Assembly (NCBI RefSeq): GCF_004353525.1
Contig: NZ_CP085524.1
Coordinates: 3,183,001-3,247,000 of the forward strand
DNA: 64,000 bases
Direction of reading: 5' to 3'
DNA from: Zhaonella formicivorans
Lineage (GTDB): Bacteria; Bacillota; DUOV01; Zhaonellaceae
Shown here: in pieces, positions 18,333 through 27,498 of the stretch
How the letters are laid out: each line of letters begins with the position of its first letter
Numbering within the stretch: position 1 is the first letter of the stretch
The notes under the pieces: model-generated
The model's database searches: none
What the model was told of the DNA's origin: nothing
The model's input: only the letters and a program-made list of their open reading frames with translations
Translations under genes and position numbers: made by a program

Positions 18333-21267
18333 AAGAGGCGGTGTGAGGATGGCTTATTCTGAGCAATCATTTATAGAGGTGCAATTCCCAGTATCAAAGG
18401 TATCCAAGGAAAGCTATAAGGAAAGAAAGGCAAATTTAGGACAGACCTTGACGGGACTTGGCAAATGGTGGGGCAGAAAGCCCCTCATCCTTATTAGGGC
18501 AGCTTTGCTGGGGTTGTTAATGCCTGCCAACGATAACCCCAAAAAGGATCGGGAGATATTTTTAAAAATCCTGACCATGGACGAAGCAGGACTGTGGCTG
18601 AGGAAAAATAAATCCATCCCAATGCAAGAGATCTATGACAACCTCACCCCAGGGGAGAGAAAAAGGTACTTTAAAGAAGAAAGTAATGGTAAGATATCTT
18701 ACCGCAAAGATATAACCAGGGAAGAAAAGGAAAACCTGCAGCGGCTGGTCTTCAACAGGCTGTCTTATGACCAGAAATTAACTTACTGTGTAAGGCCTGA
18801 AGAAGTGGACAACCTCCCCGAAACAGAATGGAAAAAGATCAACGAATATCTTGGCACAAACGCCTCAACCCTTCAGGAACTAGTGCAGGAACTTGGCAGG
18901 AGAAGGTTCGGCAAAATCCCTGTGGTGGGTGACTGCTTCTGTGGCGGGGGGAGCGTCCCCTTTGAAGCGGCAAGGATGGGCTGTGATGTTTATGCCTCTG
19001 ATTTAAACCCCATCGCCATGCTTTTGACCTGGGCAGCTCTTAATATCAACGGTAGTTCCGAGGAGGAGATCACAAGCTTGCGGGCATTTCAGGAGAAGAT
19101 CTTTGAACTGGCCGACAAGCAAATTACCGCGTGGGGGATCGAGCACAATGAAGAGGGACACAGGGCAAACTCATATCTTTACTGCAATGAAACGGTCTGC
19201 CCCGAATGCGGCTGGCGAGTGCCTTTAGCTCCTTCTTGGGTGATTGGCAAGGGGACAAATACGGTAGCTATTTTAAAAGAAAACGCAGATAAAAAAGGGT
19301 TTGATATTGAAATAAAATCCGATGCCACCAAGGCGGAAATGGGGCAGGCGGAGAAGATGGCGACCATCCAAGACAGCAGTCTTTACTGCCCCCACTGTAA
19401 AAATACCACCCCTATAACTGCTATCCGCAGGGACAGAAAGCACGATGATAGAACGGTGGAATACGGCCTGCGCCGCTGGGAAGCCCATGAATTTATCCCC
19501 CGCCCCGACGATGTCTTTCAGGAGCGGCTCTACTGTATCAGGTATAAAAGGGAGTATGTGGATGAAAAGGGAAACGTAAAGACCGAAAGATATTACACCG
19601 CACCCACCGATGGGGCTCTGGAAAGAGAAAAAAAGGTGGTGCGGCTCCTTGAGGAAAGGTTTGCGGAGTGGCAGGAGAAGGGGTATATTCCAAACAGCAG
19701 GATTGAAGAAGGGGACGAAACCTCGAGGCTAATGAGGGAAAGAGGCTGGACTTACTGGCACCAGCTGTTCAATCCCAGGCAGCTCTTGGTGCACGGGCTG
19801 CTGATGGAACTGATTGATCAGTATGCGAAGACGAAGAAGGAGAAGGTTGTGGGGCTGCTGGGGGTGAATAAGTGCTGTGACTGGAATTCAAAATTAGGAG
19901 TATGGCATTCAGGAGCAGGAGTAGAGAATTCACAAAATACATTTCTCAATCAGGCTTTAAATACTCTTTTCAATTATGGGACCCGTGGGTTAACAAATTT
20001 AAAAAATAGTTGGTTATTTTCTATGAACAACTTTACCATTAGATATAATATCAATGTTTTAACAACATCTGACGCTCGTCAAATTAAAAATATAGCAGAG
20101 ATCTGGCTTACCGACCCCCCTTATGCTGATGCAATAAACTACCATGAACTATCAGAATTCTTCCTCGCCTGGGACAAAAAGATGCTCCTCGATATCTTCC
20201 CCGAGTGGTATGCCGACAGCAAAAGGGCTCTGGCGGTAAAGGGGACGGGCGAGAGTTTTAACCAGAGCATGGTGGAGATCTATCGGAATCTGGCGGAACA
20301 AATGCCCAAGGACGGTATGCAGATTGTCATGTTTACCCACCAGAATGTAGGCGTGTGGGCAGACTTGACCCTGATTCTCTGGGCAGCAGGATTAAGGGTT
20401 ACGGCAGCCTGGAATATTGCCACGGAAACCGATGCCAGCGGCCTTAAGCAGGGCAACTATGTTAAAGGCACTGTGCTCCTTGTGCTGCGCAAGCAGACTT
20501 CCGAAGAAACAGCCTATCTCGACGAGCTCTATCCCGAGATCGAGCTGGAAATAAAAAGACAGATTGACAGCATGCGGGAGCTGGATGATAAGGAAGATCC
20601 CAATTTCAGCGATACGGATTACCTGCTGGCGGCCTATGCGGCTTCCCTGAAGGTACTGACTTCATATAGGCAGATTGAAGACATTGATGTCAACTACGAG
20701 CTTTCCAAGACCAGAGTTTCTGGAGATGAATCCCCTGTAGAGAAAATCATCAACGAGGCGGTAAAAATAGCTTACGACTATCTGACGCCCAGCGGCTTTG
20801 ATTCATATCTCTGGAAAATGCTGACGTCCGAAGAAAGGTTCTACATCAAAGGGCTTGACCTGGAAAAAGACGGCATCTACCAAATCGGGGCTTATCAGGA
20901 ATTAGCCAGGGGGTTTGGGGTAAGAGAATACAAAGACCTCCTTGCTTCCATCCGTGCCAATCAGGCGAGGCTTAAGACTGCCATGGAATTCGGCATGCGC
21001 GGCTTGGGCGGTGCCGACAGCTTCAGCAAATCCCTGCTCCGCAATGTGCTGGCGGCTCTACATCAGGCGATCAAAGCCGAAGACACCATACAGGGCAGAA
21101 ATTGGCTGAAAAACGAACTGCCCAACTACTGGAGCCAGCGAAACACAATCGTAGAGATCCTTGAATTTATATCCGCTTTCGAAAATATAGAAAATATGCC
21201 CCACTGGAAGGAAGAGGCAAGGTATGCCAGGCTCCTGGCCGAACTTGTAAAGAATGATAGTGTATAA
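18325..21267 (+). CDS. DUF1156 DNA methylase (anti-phage-associated)
   Basis: The product is 980 residues from ATG 18325, overlapping DUF3780 by 8 nt. GTG 18343 and ATG 18349 are alternative starts, the last with AGAGG about 10 nt upstream. The N-terminal DUF1156 block (FPVSKVSKESYKERKA, GKWWGRKPL) is followed by SAM-binding motif I at ~202-210 (GDCFCGGGS). Two CxxC zinc pairs come next (CPECGW, CPHCKN), and the catalytic motif IV is DPPY at 597-600. A DPPY motif fits an amino-methyltransferase making N6-methyladenine or N4-methylcytosine. Bases ~19890-20108, just before DPPY, are far more AT rich than the rest, suggesting a recombined segment. It probably marks self DNA for the accompanying helicase and ATPase. 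Confidence 0.88.
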   Translation: MTKRGGVRMAYSEQSFIEVQFPVSKVSKESYKERKANLGQTLTGLGKWWGRKPLILIRAALLGLLMPANDNPKKDREIFLKILTMDEAGLWLRKNKSIPMQEIYDNLTPGERKRYFKEESNGKISYRKDITREEKENLQRLVFNRLSYDQKLTYCVRPEEVDNLPETEWKKINEYLGTNASTLQELVQELGRRRFGKIPVVGDCFCGGGSVPFEAARMGCDVYASDLNPIAMLLTWAALNINGSSEEEITSLRAFQEKIFELADKQITAWGIEHNEEGHRANSYLYCNETVCPECGWRVPLAPSWVIGKGTNTVAILKENADKKGFDIEIKSDATKAEMGQAEKMATIQDSSLYCPHCKNTTPITAIRRDRKHDDRTVEYGLRRWEAHEFIPRPDDVFQERLYCIRYKREYVDEKGNVKTERYYTAPTDGALEREKKVVRLLEERFAEWQEKGYIPNSRIEEGDETSRLMRERGWTYWHQLFNPRQLLVHGLLMELIDQYAKTKKEKVVGLLGVNKCCDWNSKLGVWHSGAGVENSQNTFLNQALNTLFNYGTRGLTNLKNSWLFSMNNFTIRYNINVLTTSDARQIKNIAEIWLTDPPYADAINYHELSEFFLAWDKKMLLDIFPEWYADSKRALAVKGTGESFNQSMVEIYRNLAEQMPKDGMQIVMFTHQNVGVWADLTLILWAAGLRVTAAWNIATETDASGLKQGNYVKGTVLLVLRKQTSEETAYLDELYPEIELEIKRQIDSMRELDDKEDPNFSDTDYLLAAYAASLKVLTSYRQIEDIDVNYELSKTRVSGDESPVEKIINEAVKIAYDYLTPSGFDSYLWKMLTSEERFYIKGLDLEKDGIYQIGAYQELARGFGVREYKDLLASIRANQARLKTAMEFGMRGLGGADSFSKSLLRNVLAALHQAIKAEDTIQGRNWLKNELPNYWSQRNTIVEILEFISAFENIENMPHWKEEARYARLLAELVKNDSV

Positions 21268-21281
21268 GCAGGTGAAGGGGA

Positions 21282-23993
21282 ATGATTTATCGGTATTCTT
21301 CCAGACGAAAAAAGTTGGATGAAGCATTCTTAAATGAAAAGTTAAAAGGAGCGCTGAGCTACGACAGGATTGCGGGTTATTTCAGTTCTTCCATCTTGGA
21401 GATAGCGGGTGAAGCCCTTGAAGAAATCAAGGGATGTGTCAGGGTTGTCTGCAACGCAGAAATGCAAAAGGAAGATGCTGTTACGGCCAGCGCTGCGGTC
21501 AATGCCATGCGGCGGGAGTGGTGCAGCAAAAAGCCCGAGGAAATATACAGCAGTGCCCCTAGAAGATTGAAAAAGCTTTATGACCTGATTAATAGCGGAA
21601 AACTCCAGATCAAAGTGGTTCCCAACGATGTCTTCGGCCTTATCCACGGAAAGGCAGGAGTCATTACCCTAAAAGATGGGAGAAAAACATCTTTTATCGG
21701 CAGCGTAAACGAAACTTATACAGGCTGGAAGTTAAATTACGAAATCCTCTGGGAAGACGATTCCGAGGAGGGGGTAAAATGGGTCCAGGAGGAATTCGAT
21801 TATTTCTGGAACAGCCCCTATGCTGTCCCACTGGCGGACTTTATCGTTGAAGATATCAAAAGGATCTCTGAACGGAAGGTCATCTATTCAGTAGATGAGT
21901 GGAAGGCAGACCCAGAGCCTGCTTCTGCTGTTGTTGAGGCTCCCGTCTACCGTCAGGAGTTGGGACTGTGGGAACACCAAAAATATTTCGTAAATCTGGC
22001 CTTTAACGACCACAAAAAGTACGGGGCAAGGTATGTGCTGGCTGATATGGTCGGGCTGGGCAAGACGGTCCAGCTTGCCTTATCGGCCCAGCTCATGGCC
22101 TTTTACGGTGACAAACCCATCCTGGCTATCGTCCCCAAGACCCTTTTATGGCAGTGGCAGGATGAGGTTAACACTCTCTTGGATATGCCCTCGGCAGTCT
22201 GGGACGGCAGGGAATGGGTGGACGAAAACGGCGTCAAGTACCCTGCCAGCGACGACGGAGCTATCAAAAGGTGCCCCAGGCGGGTGGGCATTATTTCCCA
22301 GGGGTTGATCACTGCCAATTCGGAACAGATACAGCACCTTTTGAATATGGAATACGAATGCGTCATCGTCGATGAAGCCCACAGGGCAAGAAGAAAGAAT
22401 TTAGGCCCTGGCAAAGAGGATGAAAAACCAAACCCCAATAATTTGCTGAAATTCCTCCTTGAAATCTCCAAACGCACCAAAAGCATGTTGTTGGCTACTG
22501 CTACCCCTGTGCAGCTGTATCCCATTGAAGCCTGGGATCTTTTAAACGTCCTGGCCCAGGGCAGCGACAGTGTGCTGGGCAGTCCGTTCAGTATGTGGAG
22601 AAGATATCCTGTCAGAGCCATTAACCTGATCATGGGCAAAGAAAGCCTCGACCGCTTTGATAAGGAAAACTGGGAATGGATCAGGAATCCTTTCCCGCCT
22701 GCTGCCGAGGGTGAGATGACCTTTGGACGCATCAGGCGGCAGCTCGGCATGGCTGATGATGAATTTGTCATCAAGCCCGAAGCGAGAGAACAGTTAAGCC
22801 GACCTGACCAAAGAAGGATCGGGAGAATAATTGATGATAATTTTATTACGGAACATAACCCTTTTATCAGACATATAGTGCGCAGGACACGGGATTTCCT
22901 GGAAAACACCATCAATCCCGAAACAGGCGAGCCGTATCTGAAAAAAGTCGAGGTAGAATTGCTGGGGGAGAGCGATGAGGAAGCCATTGTCTTGCCGCCG
23001 TATTTGAAAGAAGCCTACGGGTATGCGGAAGAATTTTGCGAACTCTTGCAGAAGAGGGTAAAGGGCGGCGGATTTTTAAAGACTTTGCTCTTAAAAAGGG
23101 TCGGCAGCACCATCGTTGCAGGCAAAAACACTGCAGAAAAAATGCTTGCTAACTGGGGCCAGGTTATTGATGAGGAAGACTATGAAGAAGAGGATATTGC
23201 AGAAGAAAAGGCCCTGCAGAGCGAAATCAAAAACATAACGGATGAAGAAAGAACCTGCCTGGTGAAATTTATTGAAACCCTTAATGCCAATAAGGAAAAA
23301 GACCCAAAATACAAGCTGCTGCTCAAACTTCTGCTCGAAGATAATTGGATCGGACGGGGCTGCATTATCTTTTCACAATATTATGATTCTGCCTACTGGG
23401 TGGCCGAGAATTTATCCAACGACCTGCCTAATGAAAAAATCGGTATTTATGCAGGCGGAGATAAATCAGGAATATTTATCGGCGACATTTATGAAAAACG
23501 GAGCAAGGAAGAAATCAAGCAGATGGTAAGAAGGCGGGAACTGCGGGTTTTGGTAGGTACAGACGCTGCCAGCGAAGGGTTAAATCTACAGACTTTGGGT
23601 TCACTGATAAACCTTGACCTGCCCTGGAACCCTACACGGCTAGAACAGAGAAAAGGCAGGATTCAGCGTATCGGGCAGGTTTATGACAAAGTTTTTATTT
23701 ACAACATGAGGTATAAAGGGTCGGTGGAGGACAGGGTGCATTCTCTCCTTTCCGAGCGGTTTGCCAATATCTACGGCATGTTCGGGCAGATTCCTGACGT
23801 TTTAGAAGATGTCTGGATTAATGTTGCACTAAATGATATTGAGGAAGCAAAGCGAAGGATTGATGTCATTCCCAAACAGCACCCTTTTGAATTAAGATAC
23901 CATGTTCATGTGGGCAAAGTTGACTGGGAAAGCTGTGCTAAGGTGCTGGACGGCAGGGAAAAGCGGAAGCATCTGATGGCAGGGTGGAAATAA
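21282..23993 (+). CDS. PLD-like nuclease domain plus SNF2/DEAH helicase (anti-phage-associated)
   Basis: The product is 903 residues. Residues ~1-190 resemble a phospholipase-D-like nuclease domain: a single HGK motif, then a GSVNETYTGWKLNYE block. A superfamily 2 SNF2-type helicase follows, with motif I DMVGLGKT (~252-259), motif II VDEAH (DEAH box), motif III LLATATPVQ, motif IV IIFSQYYDS, motif V VGTDAASEGLNLQ and motif VI LEQRKGRIQRIGQ. All helicase motifs appear intact. It starts 14 nt after the methylase stop with AGGTGA ahead of the ATG. In this gene set the helicase is the likely DNA-translocating effector; the PLD domain may cut DNA, although only one HxK is visible. Confidence 0.88.
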   Translation: MIYRYSSRRKKLDEAFLNEKLKGALSYDRIAGYFSSSILEIAGEALEEIKGCVRVVCNAEMQKEDAVTASAAVNAMRREWCSKKPEEIYSSAPRRLKKLYDLINSGKLQIKVVPNDVFGLIHGKAGVITLKDGRKTSFIGSVNETYTGWKLNYEILWEDDSEEGVKWVQEEFDYFWNSPYAVPLADFIVEDIKRISERKVIYSVDEWKADPEPASAVVEAPVYRQELGLWEHQKYFVNLAFNDHKKYGARYVLADMVGLGKTVQLALSAQLMAFYGDKPILAIVPKTLLWQWQDEVNTLLDMPSAVWDGREWVDENGVKYPASDDGAIKRCPRRVGIISQGLITANSEQIQHLLNMEYECVIVDEAHRARRKNLGPGKEDEKPNPNNLLKFLLEISKRTKSMLLATATPVQLYPIEAWDLLNVLAQGSDSVLGSPFSMWRRYPVRAINLIMGKESLDRFDKENWEWIRNPFPPAAEGEMTFGRIRRQLGMADDEFVIKPEAREQLSRPDQRRIGRIIDDNFITEHNPFIRHIVRRTRDFLENTINPETGEPYLKKVEVELLGESDEEAIVLPPYLKEAYGYAEEFCELLQKRVKGGGFLKTLLLKRVGSTIVAGKNTAEKMLANWGQVIDEEDYEEEDIAEEKALQSEIKNITDEERTCLVKFIETLNANKEKDPKYKLLLKLLLEDNWIGRGCIIFSQYYDSAYWVAENLSNDLPNEKIGIYAGGDKSGIFIGDIYEKRSKEEIKQMVRRRELRVLVGTDAASEGLNLQTLGSLINLDLPWNPTRLEQRKGRIQRIGQVYDKVFIYNMRYKGSVEDRVHSLLSERFANIYGMFGQIPDVLEDVWINVALNDIEEAKRRIDVIPKQHPFELRYHVHVGKVDWESCAKVLDGREKRKHLMAGWK

Positions 23994-24025
23994 TTATTAT
24001 TGGTAATTAGGGGGCGATATTCTAA

Positions 24026-24958
24026 ATGTTTAAAATCCATTTTTTAAATGTAGGTCACGGCGATTGTGCTTTAATACAATTTCCTGAAAGGACGATACTA
24101 GTAGATATAAATAATGGACAAGCATTGGACGAAGAAACTAAACAGGAGCTTATGGAACAATATGGTATTAGCAAATATGAACTTTTATTTAAATCTTTTA
24201 GTCAAGTGCTTTTCGAAAAAGGATATAATATTCCGCTATGTAATCCTATTGAATATCTGAAAAATCAGGGCATTAATTCAATTTTTCGATTTGTGCTGAC
24301 TCATCCTCATATGGATCACATGTCTGGTTTGTATGATCTTGTTAAAAAGGGACAGATTTCAATAACAAATTTTTGGCACAGTGGCGTTGATGTAGAAAAA
24401 CCAGATTTTGAAGAAACAGAATATAAAGAAGAAGACTGGGATACTTACATTGAATTAAAAAACTCAAGTAATAATCCAAAAAATATTGTTAATAATGCTG
24501 GTGACACTGGTCAATATTGGACAGATGATGGAATAGAGTTACTTTGTCCCACTCCAGATTTAAAAAAATTAGCTAAGGAGAAAAATAATTGGAATCTGTT
24601 AAGTTATGTCCTATTGATAACACATAAAGGCTATAAATTTATTTTAGCGGGCGATGCAGAAAAAGAATGCTGGGATTATATTGTTGAGAATTATTCTGAT
24701 AAAATATCTAATATTAACATATTAAAGGCCGCACACCATGGTAGGGAATCTGGTTTTCATGAAGATGCTGTGAAGTTAATTAACCCTGAATACACAATTG
24801 TTTCTGTAGGGAAAAAGCCCGATACAGATGCTCATAACAAATATAAAAAGTACACAAGAAAGAAAGTTCTATCCACGAGGTATAGGGGAAATATTGTAGT
24901 AAGCGTTGATGATAATGGAAATGGCAGTATTGATTGGCAGTATCATAAGGACGATTGA
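24026..24958 (+). CDS. MBL-fold hydrolase (ComEC/Rec2-like metallo-beta-lactamase domain), AT-rich accessory gene
   Basis: The product is 310 residues and is a single metallo-beta-lactamase fold. The N-terminal strand VGHGDCALIQFP is typical of ComEC-type hydrolase domains. The metal motif HxHxDH appears as THPHMDHMSG. Later ligands are AGDAEKECW and AAHHGRESGFH. It has no signal peptide or membrane helix, so it is a cytoplasmic stand-alone enzyme, unlike ComEC. Base composition drops to about 25 percent GC (counted over 24421-24480), much lower than the helicase gene 32 nt upstream, so it was acquired separately. Its neighbour at 24970 shares that composition and follows after 11 nt, so the two form a unit. 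Confidence 0.85.
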   Translation: MFKIHFLNVGHGDCALIQFPERTILVDINNGQALDEETKQELMEQYGISKYELLFKSFSQVLFEKGYNIPLCNPIEYLKNQGINSIFRFVLTHPHMDHMSGLYDLVKKGQISITNFWHSGVDVEKPDFEETEYKEEDWDTYIELKNSSNNPKNIVNNAGDTGQYWTDDGIELLCPTPDLKKLAKEKNNWNLLSYVLLITHKGYKFILAGDAEKECWDYIVENYSDKISNINILKAAHHGRESGFHEDAVKLINPEYTIVSVGKKPDTDAHNKYKKYTRKKVLSTRYRGNIVVSVDDNGNGSIDWQYHKDD

Positions 24959-24969
24959 AGGTGATAAAT

Positions 24970-25695
24970 ATGAGTGGGAAAATACCTTTGAGAATAGAAC
25001 AAGCATTAGATTTAGTGTTGGCTTTACCCGCCCATAGGTCAGGCAATCAAAACCACGCCAAGTTTGGGCACATGTTGATTGAAGAATATTTTATAAAATT
25101 GAGAAGTGATTATAAAGAAGATGAAAATGCATATATTTATTTAACTCATCTTTTCACAGCAGTCGCTTCTGCTGTTAGGGCTTTTTCTGTTCAACGGGAC
25201 ATCTTTCAGACAAAATGGAATACGTTATGTGCGGTTAAAAATAGCATTATAAATAGAGCTAATAAAATGGAGAAGTACTCCCCTTTTAATGGAGTGAACG
25301 GTAAATTAATATCCCTTTTTATCTCGTTAAGTTCCAGTGGTATAATAACAAAGCCAAGAATTAATAATGTTCAAGATATACTTATTTTCGTTTATTTAGT
25401 TCCGATATTTTTTGTTATAGCTATGTTTATTTTTGATTTTGTTTTAGATTTATATCGGGATAAACTAATAAGAAAAGCTGAAAAAACCCTAAACCAAAAT
25501 GTGGTAGAAATATGGCAAGAAGAAAATCATGCTCAATATAAATTAATATTGAAGAATTTTTTGTTAATTGCAATTGAAATACATAAAAGACATTATCCTA
25601 ATGAAGAAATTTTTGAGGAAGATATTGATAAATTAAGCAAAGAAGAATTAGAACAATATTTAGATAAAATAATTGAAAAACATCTCGCTTTTTAG
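24970..25695 (+). CDS. Unknown membrane protein paired with the MBL-fold hydrolase
   Basis: I do not recognise this family. From ATG 24970 (GAAGGTGAT 7-9 nt upstream; a TTG at 24955 is a weaker alternative) it is 241 residues. The first ~125 residues are soluble and helical. Then come a weakly hydrophobic segment (LISLFISLSSSGII) and a strong membrane helix (ILIFVYLVPIFFVIAMFIF, near residue 150). An ~85-residue C-terminal cytoplasmic tail is rich in Glu/Lys with EEDIDKLSKEELEQYLDKI. A soluble sensor plus membrane helix beside a nuclease- or hydrolase-like partner is a layout seen in abortive-infection modules. That role is inference only. It is strongly AT rich. Confidence 0.6.
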   Translation: MSGKIPLRIEQALDLVLALPAHRSGNQNHAKFGHMLIEEYFIKLRSDYKEDENAYIYLTHLFTAVASAVRAFSVQRDIFQTKWNTLCAVKNSIINRANKMEKYSPFNGVNGKLISLFISLSSSGIITKPRINNVQDILIFVYLVPIFFVIAMFIFDFVLDLYRDKLIRKAEKTLNQNVVEIWQEENHAQYKLILKNFLLIAIEIHKRHYPNEEIFEEDIDKLSKEELEQYLDKIIEKHLAF

Positions 25696-25746
25696 TAAGG
25701 AGAAAGGTTTTATAGTGTTACTGACGCATCATAATGACCTGTAACT

Positions 25747-25824
25747 GCCAGTATATGGTGTCCAGAGTATGACGGACATACTGGCCAGTGACCGAGAAGG
25801 TGAGACTGCTTTGTCGCCACCTTC
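25747..25824. repeat. Two adjacent stem-loops downstream of the island
   Basis: GCCAGTAT (25747-25754) pairs with ATACTGGC (25778-25785), with an inner TGTCC/GGACA helix. GAAGGTG (25796-25802) pairs with CACCTTC (25818-25824). They sit between the membrane-protein stop and the DUF5348 remnant and look like transposon-end or terminator structures; no T run follows. Confidence 0.45.
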
Positions 25825-25834
25825 CCGGATGATG

Positions 25835-25987
25835 TTAGATTTCCACCTTGTACGAATTCCCAATCCGCAAATTGAAGCGGGCTCCCGGCATAATCACATA
25901 CCACTGATAATCGTACTCTATGCGGCAAGGAATACTGTTTGAACCGATTAATAAATCAAAAACATCTCGGTTCATTGTAAAATTAAA
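25835..25987 (-). pseudogene. 3' remnant of a DUF5348 family gene, cut by the IS30 insertion
   Basis: The minus-strand frame encodes a ~50-residue tail with NRDVFDLLIG, IPCRIEYDYQWYV and FNLRIGNSYKVEI. It lines up residue by residue with the C-terminal half of the intact DUF5348 protein at 36133-36360 (ECFEIKVGETFLPCRIEIDRDWV...). The N-terminal half is missing. Upstream the frame runs into the left end of the IS30-like element, so it was truncated by that insertion. DUF5348 genes here travel with the TniA/TniB-like transposon, so this marks a lost third copy of that element. Confidence 0.6.
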
Positions 25988-26049
25988 TGCAACAGGTAAA
26001 ATACAGTAAAAAAATAAACAACCATAGTGAGAAATCATGTATGATTTAG

Positions 26050-26556
<507 letters not shown>

Positions 26557-26588
26557 GCAATGATAAACTTAGTGTAGGGGGAATTTTT

Positions 26589-26864
26589 ATGACCAGGAAA
26601 AAATACAGCGATGAATTTAAACAACAAATAGTCAAAGAAGCAATTGAGACGGGCAATATGTCCTTAGTAGCCCGGCAGCATGAAATTGCTAAATCAATGG
26701 TTGCCAAATGGGTAAAACAATATAAAAACCCTCCTGTGCAAAAAAATAATAAGGGGAAAACTGTTAATAATAGTTACTATAACGAACTTGAAACCGAGAA
26801 CGATAAACTTAAAAAGCTCCTCTACCTTAGAAATGGCGAAAAAGTCTTGAAAATTACGGTTTAG
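26589..26864 (+). pseudogene. IS3-family OrfA-like transposase fragment (OrfB missing)
   Basis: The frame is 91 residues and begins MTRKKYSDEFKQQIVKEAIETGN, the HTH of IS3-type OrfA. It continues through VARQHEIAKSMVAKWVKQYK to an ELETENDKLKKLL leucine-zipper start, then loses similarity. No OrfB with the DDE core follows; instead a 115-nt hairpin begins 9 nt after the stop. It is a remnant that cannot transpose by itself. Confidence 0.8.
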
Positions 26865-26872
26865 AATTATTC

Positions 26873-26987
26873 GTTTAACCTGTAAGAATAAAGTCTTATG
26901 GTTTAAGAAAGGGTCAAGGTCGCAACGCGGCGAAGCGAAACCTTGACGCGCTTCTTAAACCATAAGGAAATAGTCAACAGGTTAAAC
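26873..26987. repeat. 115-nt nearly symmetrical hairpin element
   Basis: Three nested helices are readable: 26873-26883 with 26977-26987 (11 bp), 26895-26909 with 26952-26966 (15 bp), and 26913-26920 with 26940-26947 (8 bp). They close on a GC-rich loop. It lies between the IS3 remnant and the HEPN/MNT module. No ORF is supported in it. Confidence 0.7.
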
Positions 26988-27189
26988 AAAGATGCAATCG
27001 TGTGAAATCATGAGAAATTAAGAAACTTTGTCCAAAATTCGGGGGTCAATCCGAATGTGCTTGGGTGGTAACAATCAAAGTACCACATTAAATTAATGTT
27101 CTACGAAGATATTGCAAAGGGCTGAAATATTAGGTGTTGTTGATGCTATAATAAAAATTAGAAAAAACAAAGAAGCATAGGGTGATAAT

Positions 27190-27498
27190 ATGTGTCCTTA
27201 TGATAATGAGATTGAAAAAATAAAGAATCAGATTATAAATAAATACACTCCAAAGGATATTATCCTTTTTGGCTCATGTGCGAAGGGCTTGGTTAAGCGT
27301 GGCAGCGACATAGATATTTGCGTAATCCTTGAGACACAAAATAAAAGGCAAACATTAAGAGAGATGCTTGTTGATATAGAATATGATGTGGATTTGGACA
27401 TAGTCATATATACACCATCAGAGTGGTCGAGATATAAAGATGACAAGGCAAGCTTTGCAAACATCATTAAAAGAACAGGGGTGAGTTTGATTGGTTGA
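27190..27498 (+). CDS. MNT-type nucleotidyltransferase antitoxin (MntA-like)
   Basis: The product is 102 residues. It carries the minimal nucleotidyltransferase motif GSCAKG followed by GSDIDICV, and a third acidic strand (DVDLDIVIY). This is the MNT partner of HEPN/MNT toxin-antitoxin pairs, in which MntA is known to modify the HEPN toxin (oligoAMPylation in the studied case). The 3' end overlaps the HEPN start by 8 nt. A TATAAT box lies at 27147-27152, about 40 nt upstream. Confidence 0.88.
   Translation: MCPYDNEIEKIKNQIINKYTPKDIILFGSCAKGLVKRGSDIDICVILETQNKRQTLREMLVDIEYDVDLDIVIYTPSEWSRYKDDKASFANIIKRTGVSLIG

Noticed and set aside
14652-23993. DISARM system, because of methylase, PLD-like and SNF2-like domains.
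   Set aside because: There is no DrmA/DrmB pair; the PLD and SNF2 parts are fused, and DUF499/DUF3780/DUF1156 define a different gene set.
24970-25695. SLATT-type effector identity for the AT-rich membrane protein.
   Set aside because: SLATT proteins have two clear adjacent membrane helices near one another; only one strong helix is visible here, so the family is left open.
26873-26987. Possible integron attC site: the hairpin starts GTTTAAC and ends GTTAAAC, which fits RYYYAAC/GTTRRRY.
   Set aside because: The outer 11 bp pair without the usual unpaired spacer and extrahelical bases, there is no integron integrase or cassette nearby, and a palindrome meets both ends of the pattern at once, so the match is weak.
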